NCBI RefSeq assembly: GCF_000218685.1
Contig: NW_006763300.1
Location: 393,360-457,359 of the forward strand
Origin: Serpula lacrymans var. lacrymans S7.9
Lineage: Eukaryota > Basidiomycota > Agaricomycetes > Boletales > Serpulaceae
Length of the DNA stretch: 64,000 bases
Direction of reading: 5' to 3'
The notes under the pieces are model-generated. The model made no database searches, was not told the origin of the DNA, and worked only from the letters and a program-made list of their open reading frames with translations. How positions within the stretch are numbered: position 1 is the first letter of the stretch; each line of letters begins with the position of its first letter. Positions 1-11,038 of this stretch are shown in pieces. Both the position numbers and the translations under genes were made by a program.

Positions 1-55
1 GAGAAAGGAATGAAAATATATAGGTAGCCACAAAGGTGCAGAATCACCAAACTAC
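1..55 (-). repeat. copia-1 family LTR fragment (family A)
   Basis: The first 55 bases match the 5' end (minus reading) of the LTR found complete at 2713-3035 and 63135-63454. The copy runs off the window edge. It abuts the 3' end of the chimeric gypsy ORF, so it probably marks an LTR inserted beside or into that relic. Confidence 0.7.
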
Positions 56-1740
56 CAAGTAGATGGCCCGATGGCCATATTCTTGAGAGGCATAGGAAGG
101 CTGGGGACGAGGGCGACGGTGTCGTTCTGAAGAGGATTGTGAATGAGTAAGATTAGAGTGATCAGAGCAGGGTGAGGGCCTTTTGCTCCCACGCGGAGAA
201 GCCGAGGTGGCTCCCTCATTATTCCTCGACGGCCTTCCAACCTGAGGCGACTCATTGCTCGACGTGGGTGTCTCCCTCTTGTTTGACTCCTGAGAGCGAT
301 TTGTGTGAGTGGGTGTGCTCCCCAAAGGGATAAGGAGTACCCGCTCTGGGCGCTGCCTGTGTAATCGGCGACTGCGATGAGGTGGAGGGAGTTGGAGGAG
401 GGGTGTTGTTGGATGCATAGGAATCAATATGACTTGCAATTCTTCTACTGCATTGGCTTCTGGGACTTTTGAGTCGGTTGTGAAGGAACAAGTTGGGGAT
501 GATGGAGCGGGCGTGGGTAGAACAAGATCTGGCGGAGATGGGGGATATGCTAGTTGAGGCGACTGCGGTGAGGTTGGGGGGTGACGACCTGGAAAAGGAT
601 GCCCCGTCATTGCGGGAAGGCTCAGCAAATCTGGGGGAGGGGAGGTGAGGTACCCCCATTGAGCAAGAAGGTTCTTCGTGTTGGTGCATACGGTTTGGCC
701 ACCCAGGCGTAGGAATGCTTCAACCACTTCTTTCTCTCCATTCTCGCAATTCTTCCTCAAGCGTCGTTCTAGGGATTCTATCTGCAAGTGTTCCATGAGC
801 AAAGTCGCTCCAGCACTCAATACGGAATTGTTGTCCCATGTAAGCTCGTCTACCAACGAACCCAGTGAGATGGTGACTGCGTGTAGTTTGTCAGCAACAA
901 GGAGCGCGTTTTGCCAACAATAAAACGTGTCTAGTGGGTATGTGGCGGTAGGGCATATAATGTTAGACTGTGGTCCTCTATTGGATATGAGTTTGTCGTG
1001 TAGTCCAAATCTTTTGAACACGCATTGGTGAAATAGTTTAGCTGTTCCTAATGCATCAATAGTTTTCCTGCATGGTGATAGTATTACCCCCTTTGTAAGG
1101 CCGTGGTCCACCACAACCATGAGGCTGTCATGTCCGTTGCTTTCTGGCAGATCTGTGATAAAATCAACGGAAAGCTTTTTGAATGGTTCGGTCGTTTTCG
1201 GGCCTAAAATCAGTTGGATGGGTATTTTGATCGGATTGGTAATTGCCTTGCTTTGTTGGCATGTGGCATATCCTGTGACGTAGTCTTTGATCATTTGTGT
1301 CATACCTGGCCAGTAGTAATATCTGGTTACTAATTGGGTTGTCTTCAGTTGTCCAGGATGTCCGGCTGTTACCAAATCGTGCTGTTGTTGAATACATGCT
1401 CTTCTCTTGGTTCCGATGGGAATATAATGGCGGTTCTTGTAGAACACATCGTCATCTTTGATAGTCCAATCTTTGGGATCTAAGTGCATCAGTAATTTGT
1501 TCCCTTCGCTTAAACTGTTTTGTATGTTGGTCATAAATGGATCTGTGTTTGCTACTGCAGCAAAGACAGTTTTTGGGAGTAGTGGCATGTCTTCTTCTTC
1601 TTCTTCTGTGTACAGGTCCGGTCTTCTGGATAGATTATCTGGGATAATTATTTGTGTTCCTGGTACGTGTTTCAGGGTATAATTGTACTGTGAGAGTAGA
1701 AGTTGCCAGCATCTTTGTCATGGTGTCAATTTTCTGGATT
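44..1740 (-). pseudogene. Ty3/gypsy pol remnant: RNase H end plus truncated integrase fused to a Pro-rich tail
   Basis: Read on the minus strand, the segment opens with the end of an RNase H region (HVPG motif about 1675, then a DNLSRRPDL-type linker about 1640). An open frame of about 500 codons follows (1588-44). It holds the integrase zinc-finger region, where the expected first Cys of the CxxC pair is Tyr (VTGYATCQQ). The core shows DFITDLP and a second motif in which the catalytic Asp of the usual SDRGPQF is Asn (SNRGPQ). The integrase stops near 965, before the catalytic Glu. The frame then continues without a stop into an unrelated segment of about 300 residues, rich in Pro and Ser, whose family I do not recognise. 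The element is dead by several criteria, yet the fusion frame is open. Ty3/gypsy assignment is secure; the nature of the tail is not. Confidence 0.8.
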
Positions 1741-1742
1741 GG

Positions 1743-2411
1743 TCAGAGTGTGATTGAATGGTGCGGATGGCGTATTGGGTATCCACACTTTTTGACGTAT
1801 CTGCCCGATCCTGTATATTCCGTTAATTTGGTTTCTTTCCATGCCAGGGCTGCTCCTTCTTTCATGTGGGAAAGTGCTTCAAAGACCTTCTTTTTGTCTG
1901 AGTCATAGATGGCGTCGTTTACATCAAAATATGCTTTAGCTGATAACATCCATCTGTTTGCTCGGTTGGGCATTCCATCAAATTCGTCTATTTGTCCAAA
2001 TTTAGTGGGTTTGGATGCCGTAGTGTTAGACATGGCGTGTGTCGGCGGGAGTGGGGATGGATTGGGTGTAATGGGAAGGATCTGTGGTGTAGGCGGTGGT
2101 ATTGGGTTGCCGCTTGCTGTGAACTCTTCAAAGTTGTTTTTGTTGTAAAGCTTTTCTATGGTTACTAGGGGATCGTGTTGTGTGGTGGGCAGTAGCTGTG
2201 GGTGGCTTTCTGCGTAGTACTGTAACCAACATGTTCTGGTTTCGTAGAAAATGTCTGCTTGTTCTCTGGTGTGGAGTTGGGTTACGTCTGGTTGGGGAAA
2301 GGGAGGTGGTGCTGCTATCCTTTCTTGTCGGGATGTCATCGGTGGTGTTGCTGTCTGTGTTGGTCCTGCTCTGGTTTGTGCCCTGGTGATGGGTCTTCTT
2401 CCTTGCGACAT
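1743..2411 (-). pseudogene. Ty3/gypsy Gag remnant
   Basis: This 222-codon frame carries a Pro/Thr-rich N-terminus and then a retrotransposon Gag-like helical region with an aromatic-rich FDG...W...YFDVND pattern at about residues 145-165 and ALSHMKEGAALAWK at about residues 183-196. It ends abruptly at about 1745, where RNase H sequence of the same element begins. Protease, reverse transcriptase and most of RNase H are therefore deleted. A one-base loss just after the junction also shifts the frame. Confidence 0.75.
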
Positions 2412-2712
2412 TTTGTCGTCTTTTTTGTCCCTTCGCTGTAAAGCGTGGGATGTGGATGGAATACAATTGTTTTGTTACGCTTGGAATGTGCAAGCCTGGT
2501 AACACAGGGTTTCTGATGTATAAATGGTTTCTGATAAGCTCGTTGTAGACGAGTTGGAGACATATTCTGATGATGAGGGTTTCAACTGATGAATACCAAG
2601 TTACACTGTTGAAGCGTACAATCATATTGGAGATAGTAACTACGATACAGGTCTGTATATATAGTGACTACTTTATGGTAGGTGTTTGTATTGAACAAAC
2701 GCGGACGGGTGA

Positions 2713-3035
2713 TATTAAGAACAAAGCTTGAAGGAAGTGTCTAGCCACTTGCTGAGAGCAATCAGGGACTGGAAACTAGAGTCCAATGTGAGTAACTTTA
2801 TTATTAGAGAGTATGACAGGTATACAGTACCTAGAGTCCAATGTGAGTAACTAGAGAATAGGAAGCATTGGACTCTGCAGTACTGTCCGATGTTTTGTAA
2901 ACAAAGGTAAACAAAGGAGCCACAAAGGCGGAATAATAGAGAACACAATCAATACTGAATGGTAGAGCAATAGATAAAGAAAGAAATGAAAATATAGAGG
3001 TAGCACAACTAGGTGCAGAATCACCAAAACTAACA
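2713..3035 (-). repeat. Solo LTR, family A (copia-1), with 5 bp duplication GGTGA
   Basis: This is a complete 323 bp LTR. In the minus reading it begins TGTTAGTTTTGG and ends TTCTTAATA. Direct repeats GGTGA flank it at 2708-2712 and 3036-3040. Inside, a 22-23 bp unit (CTAGAGTCCAATGTGAGTAACT) is present twice, about 55 bp apart. No internal retrotransposon sequence adjoins it, so it is a solo LTR. The family is tied to copia element 1 because that element has the same LTRs. Confidence 0.92.
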
Positions 3036-3059
3036 GGTGATACCAAAATAGGCAATGTG

Positions 3060-3478
3060 TGTTACGATAACACAATTTTTGGACCTTTCCTTCTTTTTTT
3101 TCATTCTCCACTTTAACCTTGTATACTTTAGCTTTCACACATGGTGCCACACGGCACTTCCCCTTTTGTTCAAACTCCTCTTTCTCGCGCCGCATTGCCT
3201 TCTTCTTATTTTAGATACAACTCTCTCACACAGTGGAGCTGGTCATGCGGGCTAGGCCCCATGACATCATCAGCCACTGACTTTATCAACTGTACAGTAC
3301 ATAAGTACAAACACTCTGTATTAGTATATATACCCGAATAGATCCAGGAGACTCCTCAGCGAGTCCTCCTGTTGTTAACCAACAAACTCTCTGCAGCCTA
3401 AGGGGTAACCACTCCCCATTCACTACCTTTATAGTGTGTTCCTGTGTGCGCCAGAGTAACTAACTCTTGGTTTTTACA
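3060..3478 (+). repeat. Solo LTR, family C, with 5 bp duplication ATGTG
   Basis: This 419 bp element begins TGTTACGATAACAC and ends TTTTTACA, the TG...CA form of an LTR. It is flanked by ATGTG at 3055-3059 and 3479-3483. A TATA-like stretch (AGTATATATAC, about 3324) gives the orientation. A second copy lies at 13170-13585. No coding element of this family is present in the window, so its owner is unknown. Confidence 0.9.
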
Positions 3479-3588
3479 ATGTGTGTGGGAAGGTATATGT
3501 AGGTAGCAGAATGTAGCTACTTGTGAAGAGAAATAAAGTCTATGGTTAAGTACAGTTTGTAACAGAAGGCACCCAAGTGACCTAAGCT

Positions 3589-3825
3589 CTAAACTCTTTT
3601 CCCTGAGCCTTCATTTCAGCGGTCTGCTGATCATAGAAGAAGGCCTGGATCTCGTCGTACGAACGACCGGACAGAGTGTTGAGCTGATTGTCCGGCTTCC
3701 CAGCTTCTAATTGGCGTGCCTAGTGCCCTTGGTTATTTTTATGTTGAGCGGCCCGCACTCCGTTTATACAATCTTGGGCCATGTGCCCCTCCTGCCCACA
3801 GCTGAAGCAGGTGAATCTGCGCCAT
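3589..3825 (-). pseudogene. Gag C-terminal fragment with CCHC zinc knuckle
   Basis: The minus strand encodes a CX2CX4HX4C knuckle (CFSCGQEGHMAQDC, about 3780-3820). About 55 codons of charged C-terminal Gag sequence follow, interrupted by one stop codon (TAG, about 3720). The upstream part is replaced by the TIR element starting at 3826. It is a retrotransposon Gag scrap, probably gypsy-like, and not a host CCHC protein. Confidence 0.65.
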
Positions 3826-4619
3826 CAGGAACAATGGGGGTAGCTATATAGAGCTTTATAGCACTATAAGTACTCATAAAGCTGTTATAGTGGTCAAACC
3901 TGCTATAGAACCTCTGCCATCTATAGAGCCTCATATAGCTCTATAAATGCTCTTATAGATGTTGGAAATTGTTGTGTGGCTGATTGAAAAAAATTAACAC
4001 AGACAGGATTTGAACTCTCAACCTGCTAGTCAGCTCTTGGGTGACTAAGCAACCTACAGCCACACATCACATTTATCCACTACACCATGAGAGCTTATAA
4101 AATGTATTATACAGGTGTTATATATTGTGACCTTTTATGGACTTAAGATTATTTTTTTACTCATTGTCACTACTTATACTTGGATAAATCATTATTCTTA
4201 TTTTGTGGGTATCAGGGATACAAACTACTATTTCACTAATACAGGCTACATAATCAATTAATACTGGATGATTTATTAGCCCTTTTAAGCACCTTGAACT
4301 ATATTATAACTATGGCCTTTACAGCTATAGGAGCTATGTAGGTTGCTATAGGCTATAAGAGCACTTATAGTATCTTGTCTATAATAATATACTTGACTCC
4401 AAACACTTTTGGCCTCTTTCTATTATTAAACAAGTTTATTAGATTAATCCAGAGTTTGAGGGAATTATAGATACTTCTCCCCTTCGTTAAAATTTTGCCT
4501 ACTACTGTGTTATAAGAACTATAAGAGCTATGATTGCACTGATAGTACTATAGTTTCTATGAATGCATTTATATATATAGGTGGCTATATAGTGCTATAT
4601 AGCAAAAGGGTTTTTCCTG
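3826..4619. mobile_element. Non-autonomous TIR element with subterminal repeats and a tRNA-like insert (copy 1)
   Basis: The left end reads CATCAGGAAC and the right end TTTTTCCTGATG, so the ends are inverted repeats that pair over about 10-13 bp with a mismatch at the left end. Both subterminal zones are packed with short motifs such as CTATAGAGC and CTATAAGAGC in both orientations, as in transposase-binding subterminal repeats. No protein-coding frame is seen. A near-identical copy occupies 42503-43628 and a right-end fragment lies near 28900-29045. I could not find a clean target duplication for this copy. Confidence 0.75.
4001..4094 (-). ncRNA. tRNA-like segment with A and B boxes inside TIR element copy 1
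   Basis: On the minus strand, TGGTGTAGTGG matches an A box, and about 60 nt later AGTTCAAATCC is close to the B box GGTTCGANTCC. Overall length is about 94 nt, as for class II tRNAs with a long variable arm. The acceptor ends do not pair convincingly, so a functional tRNA is unlikely. It could be a pol III promoter or a captured tRNA or SINE. Confidence 0.5.
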
Positions 4620-4650
4620 ATGTCCTCTGAAGTTTGTCAAACAAAAAGGC

Positions 4651-5801
4651 ATGGCCGAATGTAAGTACATAACTACTTATACCTAAATAATATACCAATT
4701 CTATGTGCTTTAGTGCTCTCAGATGTCATGCGGGTTGTGGTCATACAGGGTGTCCCTCCCATGGGTAACTTTGAACACCTTGCAGGCTTGCGGGTCAAGA
4801 TTAAAAATGGTGTTGTTTTAACCAACTATCATGGTCTGGATCGCATTCCACCTAGCCCATCTTCATCATCAACTCTAACCAAATCTGTTTTTACAGTTTT
4901 ATCTAGGACACCCACTCCTCCTTTGACAAAGCTCCGGAAACTTGCTGCTCTGCAAACCAAGGCCAAAATAAGCCGGCCAGAAAGTGAAGAGAGTGATAGG
5001 GTTGTCATTATACAGCCTGCAAAGGATAAACTACCACCTACTAAACCTCCAGCAATTAAGAAAAAGGCAGAGAAAAAAACAATGGTTATGCCCAGAGACA
5101 CATCAGTAAAGCGCCCCTGTGATGCCACTATCAGTGATTCTGAGTCAGACATGGAAGAAACGGTGCATGTTTTCTCAAAGGCTAAAGGGAAAAAGAAAGC
5201 GAGAGTCACACCACCTGTCCCCCCATCAACTCTTCCCCCCACAAAGTTCAATCCATGTGATCTCCCTGCACCAGAAATCTCACTGCATATGAGGCCAGTA
5301 ATGAGCCGACCCCCATTGCAAATGGTTTGTCCTGATCACCCGGTGTACAACAGCTTGAGGACCCACAATACAGTACCTCTTGCCACATCAATGAGCCTTC
5401 CCAGTGTGCCAAACCAAGCACCTATTTCTGTGGCTGTCCGGCCTAAGCCCAAAATGCACAAAATCCCTGTTGGGAACCAACCAGATGAATATGACCCTTC
5501 ACGCAGCAGTACACATGCCCGAGATACATTGCCTACCCAAGTGGCATCGGGAGATGCATGTGCTCATACCATCCCTGAGGTGGTCAAACAAATTGCCCAT
5601 GCACTCATCCCTTCTTTGAAAGGGCAGCCTGATGCGTTTCTTCCACCTGGTATTGTGAAAATTGCGTGGTCCACACATATGGAAGCACAAAACTCTATGT
5701 ACGAACAAGCCATGAATTCGACAAACTCAGAGGGTCAATATCAAAAGCCATATCTTCCTAGCAAAGCATACCCATCTAATTCTTTTTACCAAGGGTTTTA
5801 G
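4651..5801 (+). CDS. Unknown protein, Pro/Lys-rich, two exons
   Basis: I do not recognise the family. Exon 1 is only 10 bp (ATGGCCGAAT, 4651-4660). A GT-AG intron of 53 bp (4661-4713) follows, and exon 2 (4714-5801) stays open to TAG, giving about 365 residues. The start is chosen because this ATG splices in frame; exon 2 has an internal ATG at 4728 as an alternative. The N-terminal 45 residues look globular (VVVIQGVPPMGNF). The middle is low in complexity, with basic clusters (KKKAEKK and KAKGKKKAR) and an acidic SDSESDMEE stretch, which suggests a nuclear protein. The C-terminal third is moderately hydrophobic with HTIPEVVKQIAHALIPSL. It begins 31 bp after a TIR element, so it may itself belong to a larger transposon. 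No catalytic motif is visible. Confidence 0.55.
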
Positions 5802-6015
5802 GAGGTGGGCAGTGGGTAATAGCTGTGATGTTATAAAGGCTTTCTTGCCACTACTCAATGTGTTGATTAACGAGCAAAGTTATAATGATGTCTTGTTTTA
5901 TGTACAATGTTGGAACTTAAGGAGCACAACCCTTGTGCGACACTCTTATAGACCTCAGATAACCTTTTACAGACTCTCTAGGAAGTGTCAGAGCATCCAA
6001 CAGTCATTGAACTTT
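5802..6015. other. No gene recognised
   Basis: This is unremarkable AT-rich sequence downstream of the preceding gene. Short frames here show no protein character. Confidence 0.5.
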
Positions 6016-6800
6016 TGCATGGTGATTGCTGGAGGTCGTATGGAGGGTAGCCAAAGGATATTTGGAGGGCACAGGTTGTGTAGAGGGTGCTCAAAGGTTG
6101 TGTGGAGGGTGGTCAACAAATATCTGTTTGTATGAAGGTTGTTCAAAGGTTGTTCATGTCATATGGAGGGTGTTTAAAGGATGTACAGAGGGTGGTCAAA
6201 GAATATCCTGAGGGTAAATGGTTGTATGGAGGGTGTTCCAAGGTCCATGGAGGGTAGACAAAGGATGTTGGGAGAGTGGATGGTCTTATTGAGGTCTTAT
6301 GGAGGGCGTGCAAGGGCTCTATGGAAGTGGTCATATGGAGGGTGTATAAGGGTGGACAAAGGATTCTCAGAGGGAAAATGAGTGTATAGAGGTTGTATGG
6401 AGGGCATTCAAGAGCCATATAGAGGGAGGTCAAAGGATGTTGAGAGGGCACATGGTCATATGGAGGTTGTAAGGAGGGTGTTCAAAGGTCACCAAGAGGC
6501 GGATAGTCATCCAGAAGGTTGTATGGAGATGTTTGGAGGATGTCCAGAGGGTGGATAGCAGTCCTGATAGTGTTATAGAGGGTGAATGTAGGGCGGATGG
6601 TCAACCAGAGGCCATATAGAGGGTGTACATGGACACTGAGAGGATTTTTGGAGGTGTTATGGAGGTCAGGTCAGTCGTCCAGAGGCTTTTAGTCCTAGGA
6701 CCCTTGAAGGTTAGCCGGTACGGCCACTGGGGTACATGTGGCACAGAGATTACCATCTGGAAAGTGAAAGATAAGTGTATGAACCATCCAGAGGATTGCA
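6016..6800 (+). repeat. G-rich degenerate minisatellite
   Basis: This tract is built from decayed units of roughly 30-45 bp around the core TATGGAGGGTG(T)TCAAAGG, with at least fifteen recognisable cores between 6030 and 6640 and weaker ones after. The plus strand is strongly G-rich. Several open frames cross it on both strands but only reflect the repeat periodicity. Confidence 0.8.
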
Positions 6801-7799
6801 AGAGGGTTCACCAATAGTTTTTTGAGAGTCATCTCAACTGTTTGGTTATCTCTTTACCCATCACCAATAGCTCTGTTAAGCCCTGTAGGAGGGAGCAGAG
6901 ATGTACAACATGCATAGATCAATCTTTGCGGATTACTTGAAGTCAATGTCTAAATATGGTAATGCAATATATATACAGAAGTCTAGAACCTTGCACAAGA
7001 GGGAGCTTTTAGGGTACCATTTGTATTAACAAAGAACCCCCCCTCAATGCCCTTATATCAGCATTCAGGGCTCTGCCTAACCTGGGCCTGACTCACATAG
7101 GGATGCCAAAGTTTGGTTTGGTTTGGTTGGGAGGCATTTTTTTCCAAACCCCAGACCGAATCAAGTAGATTCAGGGGTGAACAAAACAGAACAGAACCTC
7201 TGAATCATTTCATATTATGGTTCAGCACATTGAATTTGTGTTTAGACTGGGCTGGACTCTTATAATTTGGGGCAAGTATGTATACTTTCTTAAACATATT
7301 TGTAGTAAATGTACTTCTACATTTAATCCACATTAATTCAAAAGGTTTCTTCCACTGCAGGGTGTTGGCTTATTCAAGCCCAGCTCATATGCTGAAAATA
7401 TTTTTAGCTTTTTCTAGCCAATCAGAACCCAGAAGAAATGGTGTGATCTATCATAGTCACTAATAATGTAAGAAAGGTAGTTAGTAAGGGATGTATGATT
7501 GGCTAGATTAGTAACCCCATGGGAAGACACTGAGTCACAGTCTGTATCACTGATTAATTTCTCACTGAAGTATTCCTGAGCACAGCTCTTGATTGGAGTT
7601 ATGCCATTGGGATATTTTCTTGGGAATGGGGAGGAGTCTCCTATGTTGTAAGTATGATAGAACACAATGTGTAAAAGGAAAATAAGAAAAGAAAGATAGA
7701 AGTAAAAGAGTACCAGGCATAACTTTTAGCCTGATAATGAAAGGGGTGATAAGGAAGAGGTTAGATAATCATGACAAAGCGGGAATGCAATGGAGAAAT
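6801..7799. other. No gene recognised
   Basis: This stretch holds a run of TTTGG repeats near 7110-7130 and otherwise AT-rich sequence. A similar TTTGGG-type low-complexity patch occurs near 44650-44770. I see no supportable coding region. Confidence 0.4.
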
Positions 7800-8430
7800 T
7801 CATTCCTTACGCAAAGTAAGTACTTTCTCAATATCTGATAAACCAATTCTGTATCCCATTTTGAGAATCTGTAAAGCTTCAAATATCTCTGGAAGAAGCC
7901 TGCTTCTCAATGCAGTATTTGTCCTACCACCACTGTTGGAAAATGCTCTCAGCTCCCACAAAAGATCCTTGAGTTGCCAGGTATCATATGCCATCAATGA
8001 CAGTACTGGGTATTAAACTGAGTGGTACTATATGTTAATTATTGACATGTAAAGAGACACTGGATATTATACTTATACCCCACCATTTTTATCACATCAG
8101 CAGTATCATTCTTCAAGAGATTCTGAAAATAATTATCAAGCTCTTGAGAAGGATGGCAAGATACACTCTCATGGTTAACTCTAGAAGTTGGTGTTGAAGA
8201 GAGCCATGCAGTTCCACCATCTTGGATAACCACTGGAGTAAGTTGATCATAATGATAATAAAATTATATTTGAGTTAGCATAAATATCAAAATACACAAA
8301 GCATTAAATATGCTCAAAAATCATATGACAGCTGTGCACTTTTTCTTCAAGTGCTTTAACACCATCAGAATGATACTCTTGATCCCAATAAACTTAAGTA
8401 TACTCCAACTTCACACCAGGATCATGTGCT
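7800..8430 (-). pseudogene. hAT-family transposase C-terminal relic
   Basis: The 7800-7997 frame matches the end of the hAT dimerisation region: RAFSNSGGR, then RSRLLPEIFEALQILK, the usual position of ERAFS...R..L.PE..EALQ.LK. Upstream (8233-8040), ELDNYFQ is followed by a DVIK(W)W-like segment. Further upstream, at 8420-8340, DPGVKLEY and WDQEY resemble the DPR.KL.YF...W block, but a stop codon interrupts it. Frames are broken several times. The DDE core is not recognisable; it may lie in unresolved sequence up to about 9070. I could not identify terminal repeats. Confidence 0.65.
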
Positions 8431-10629
8431 AAAAATGCTGAATAGCAAAATCATAGTTAACACAGCATAATAAAACACAAAAAATATTATAGCCAAGCAG
8501 ATGAAATAGATAATATTGATTTTTTCAACTTTTCAGCCACATGATACTGGGGAGCCATTGGAGTCAAAGCCAGCCATGCTTTTTTGGGAGCACAGTTCAA
8601 TGCACAAAAGGGAATAATATATATGTTGTCCAATGGTCAGCACTTCTTCAGCTATCCTCATGCCCTGAATAAAACAAAACTATAGTGTAGGACAACCCTG
8701 GACCACATCCCTCCTGGAAAATGACCACAACAATCCCTTAAAATGAGCAAAAGTCAGTCCCAGAAATCTACCAACCAAAAAAAAGTAACAAACAAAGGAG
8801 AGGGCATCACTCAGAGCAGTAATGGCAATGCCATTTAAACTAAAATCAAAACCACAGCCCTTATCAGCTATATCAAGAAACATTGTGCACAAGGAAGGGA
8901 TGATCTCAACTTTAGGAGAGCATTTTGGCCAGGGTTGGCAGCTGAGATTGTGCCTCTCCTTGTGAAAGGACCAGCAAAAAGTGCTACTTGCTGTGGTTTG
9001 AAATGGGAAAGGGTTTGTGGATGTATATTATACTCTGATGCACACTGTTTTCTAACAAAAATCATGTGTTAATGTAGCTCTGTACAACATACAATGAATT
9101 TAGGGCAATTGCAAACTTATTTTATATACTGTGGGACAATAAACTCAAACTAGGGCTGAATATACTTGATGAAAGTGAAACAGTTTGGGCCAAAATAGTT
9201 GAGGTACATACCTTGATTTTTACCTGCATAGGAAGGAGTCTGAATCAACACCAATATGTGTAAAAGTTTGAGAGCAAAAGCATATAAGAGGAAGGGGTGG
9301 ATACATTATAATACTATGCAGAAGCTGCTAAAGGGTCAGCATGCCAAGGGCTCAAATGCTTTTTGCACCCCTAGGGTATCCTGAGCCCGAAGAGTATCAA
9401 AAATATCCACATCTATAACCCAGGTATTTACTCCATCTGTTTCCACTACCACAAGTTCTACCATGTCTATTGTGCCTGCACCACTTCAGTGCTTGCTGTC
9501 CTAGCTCTGTCTGATATAGCCACAAAAAATCCCCCTGTTTGCATTAATAACTGGTTTGGTGGCCTTCCCTTGTCAACTTTTGCAGTTGTGTGTCCTTCCA
9601 TAAGTTTAACCACTTTAGCTAGCAGCAAATGCTCAGCTTGGGATGCTGAGATTGTCAATAATAAAGGCATAATTGTTATCTCCCACAGCAAAAGCAATGG
9701 TGGAAGCAATTGAAGCCAAGGTTCCAACAAATCCCTCTATATAAAATTACTGCCAATGTGGCCTGAACAACAGACTTGACAAGTTCCTCCCCATTATGCA
9801 GAATTTTAATACTAAACTAGACATTGGCTTTGGTACAGAAGCTCCCCCTGCTCCCCCTGTTTTTTCTTGTAAAGTCTCCCAGCCAAAAACACCTATTCCA
9901 AACCCATAGCATGTTTGCTGAAGCTATGACATCTCTGCTATGTTGAAGAACAATCAATACCTGGAAGTCAATGATTTAGTTAAGCTGTTTCAAATTTTTG
10001 AGCACAATATTGTAGTTGTAGATACATACCTCAGCCTCTTGCAGAATAATCAGTTTTGCTGTGTTTATGAGCTTGCTTAGTTAGAAGAACAATTAGCAGT
10101 CTGACTTATAATGTACTTTTAACTATGCTCTCCACTATGCTCTCCTTACCGCAATAAATATATCAGTTGATTCAATCTACTCATGTGTGACTTTAAACTT
10201 AAACCTGAGAATGTCAAGCTGCTGGACAAGTTGAGTTTGAGGAGACAGGATGGTTGAGTGGGTGTTAAGCAAAAATCTGATTTTTCACTTCTGCATCTCA
10301 GATGGTGTCAGGTCTATTCCAGAACCATTTCAGTCATCTTTTGCAGCGATATTTGGAGTATTCTACATCAGTTGTGAATATTGATTATATTCTGTAGAAT
10401 ATACTGTAGTGGAAATTGTGAATCATGGGAAAAAAGGGGATCTACTCTAACTGCATTGCAAATTTGATTCATAGTGTAATCAGTGCTTGTTGGTTGGAAT
10501 GGCAGGTGCCGGTGGAACCTGTGAGAGAGATTCTTTGTTCCCTACCATCACTGTTATGAGCATACTGGTAATCTCAGCCATGAAGCTTTCTCCTCACTAC
10601 TCTGCCTACCTTATTCCTGTACTAGATTA
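8431..10629. other. No intact gene recognised
   Basis: Sequence next to the hAT relic, up to about 9070, may hold its upstream part, but I cannot align it. The rest is AT-rich with only short frames, none showing convincing family motifs. Confidence 0.4.
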
Positions 10630-10634
10630 TCATG

Positions 10635-10848
10635 TAATAAAACTAAGTGAAACTCAGCCGCTGCCCGAGAGGCTATAGAAATGACTGAGGTATTTCTATA
10701 CTAAACCCCCTACTACTTATAGTCGGAGGTGCTACTCGCTACAGTATAATGACTCCTAGGAGTACAATTGTGCTCCTAGGAGAACAATGGTGACTCCATG
10801 GAGAACAATGGCTGCTTTGGCAGAGACCGAGTTTATCCGGTTTTGTCA
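10635..10848 (-). repeat. Solo LTR, family B (copia-2), with 5 bp duplication TCATG
   Basis: This 214 bp LTR begins TGACAAAACCGG and ends CTTAGTTTTATTA in the minus reading. TCATG flanks it at 10630-10634 and 10849-10853. The same LTR stands at the 5' end of copia element 2 (36176-36390). It contains the palindromic unit CTCCTAGGAG and related CTCCATGGAG. Confidence 0.9.
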
Positions 10849-10895
10849 TCATGCAAAGCTGAATATCCAGAAACACAATAAACACTATCAAAGAC

Positions 10896-11038
10896 TGTTA
10901 GTTCTGGTGATTCTGCACCTTTGTGCTAATTTTTATTCTTTTTTCTATATATTTGTCTACCATTTAGTATTGATTGTGTTTTCTATTATTTTGCCTCTGT
11001 AGCTACTTTGTTTACCTTTGCTTATAAAACTCCGGAGA
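10896..11038 (+). repeat. Truncated LTR, family A
   Basis: The first about 140 bp of the family A LTR are present, starting TGTTAGTTCTGG. The rest is missing, so this is a broken copy. A family D repeat starts immediately after it. Confidence 0.75.

Noticed and set aside
6143..6451. Open frames on both strands across the G-rich minisatellite
   Set aside because: They follow repeat periodicity and have no protein character.
9467..9730. Leu-rich frame on the minus strand, possible membrane protein
   Set aside because: It is short and isolated, and its bias follows base composition near the hAT relic.
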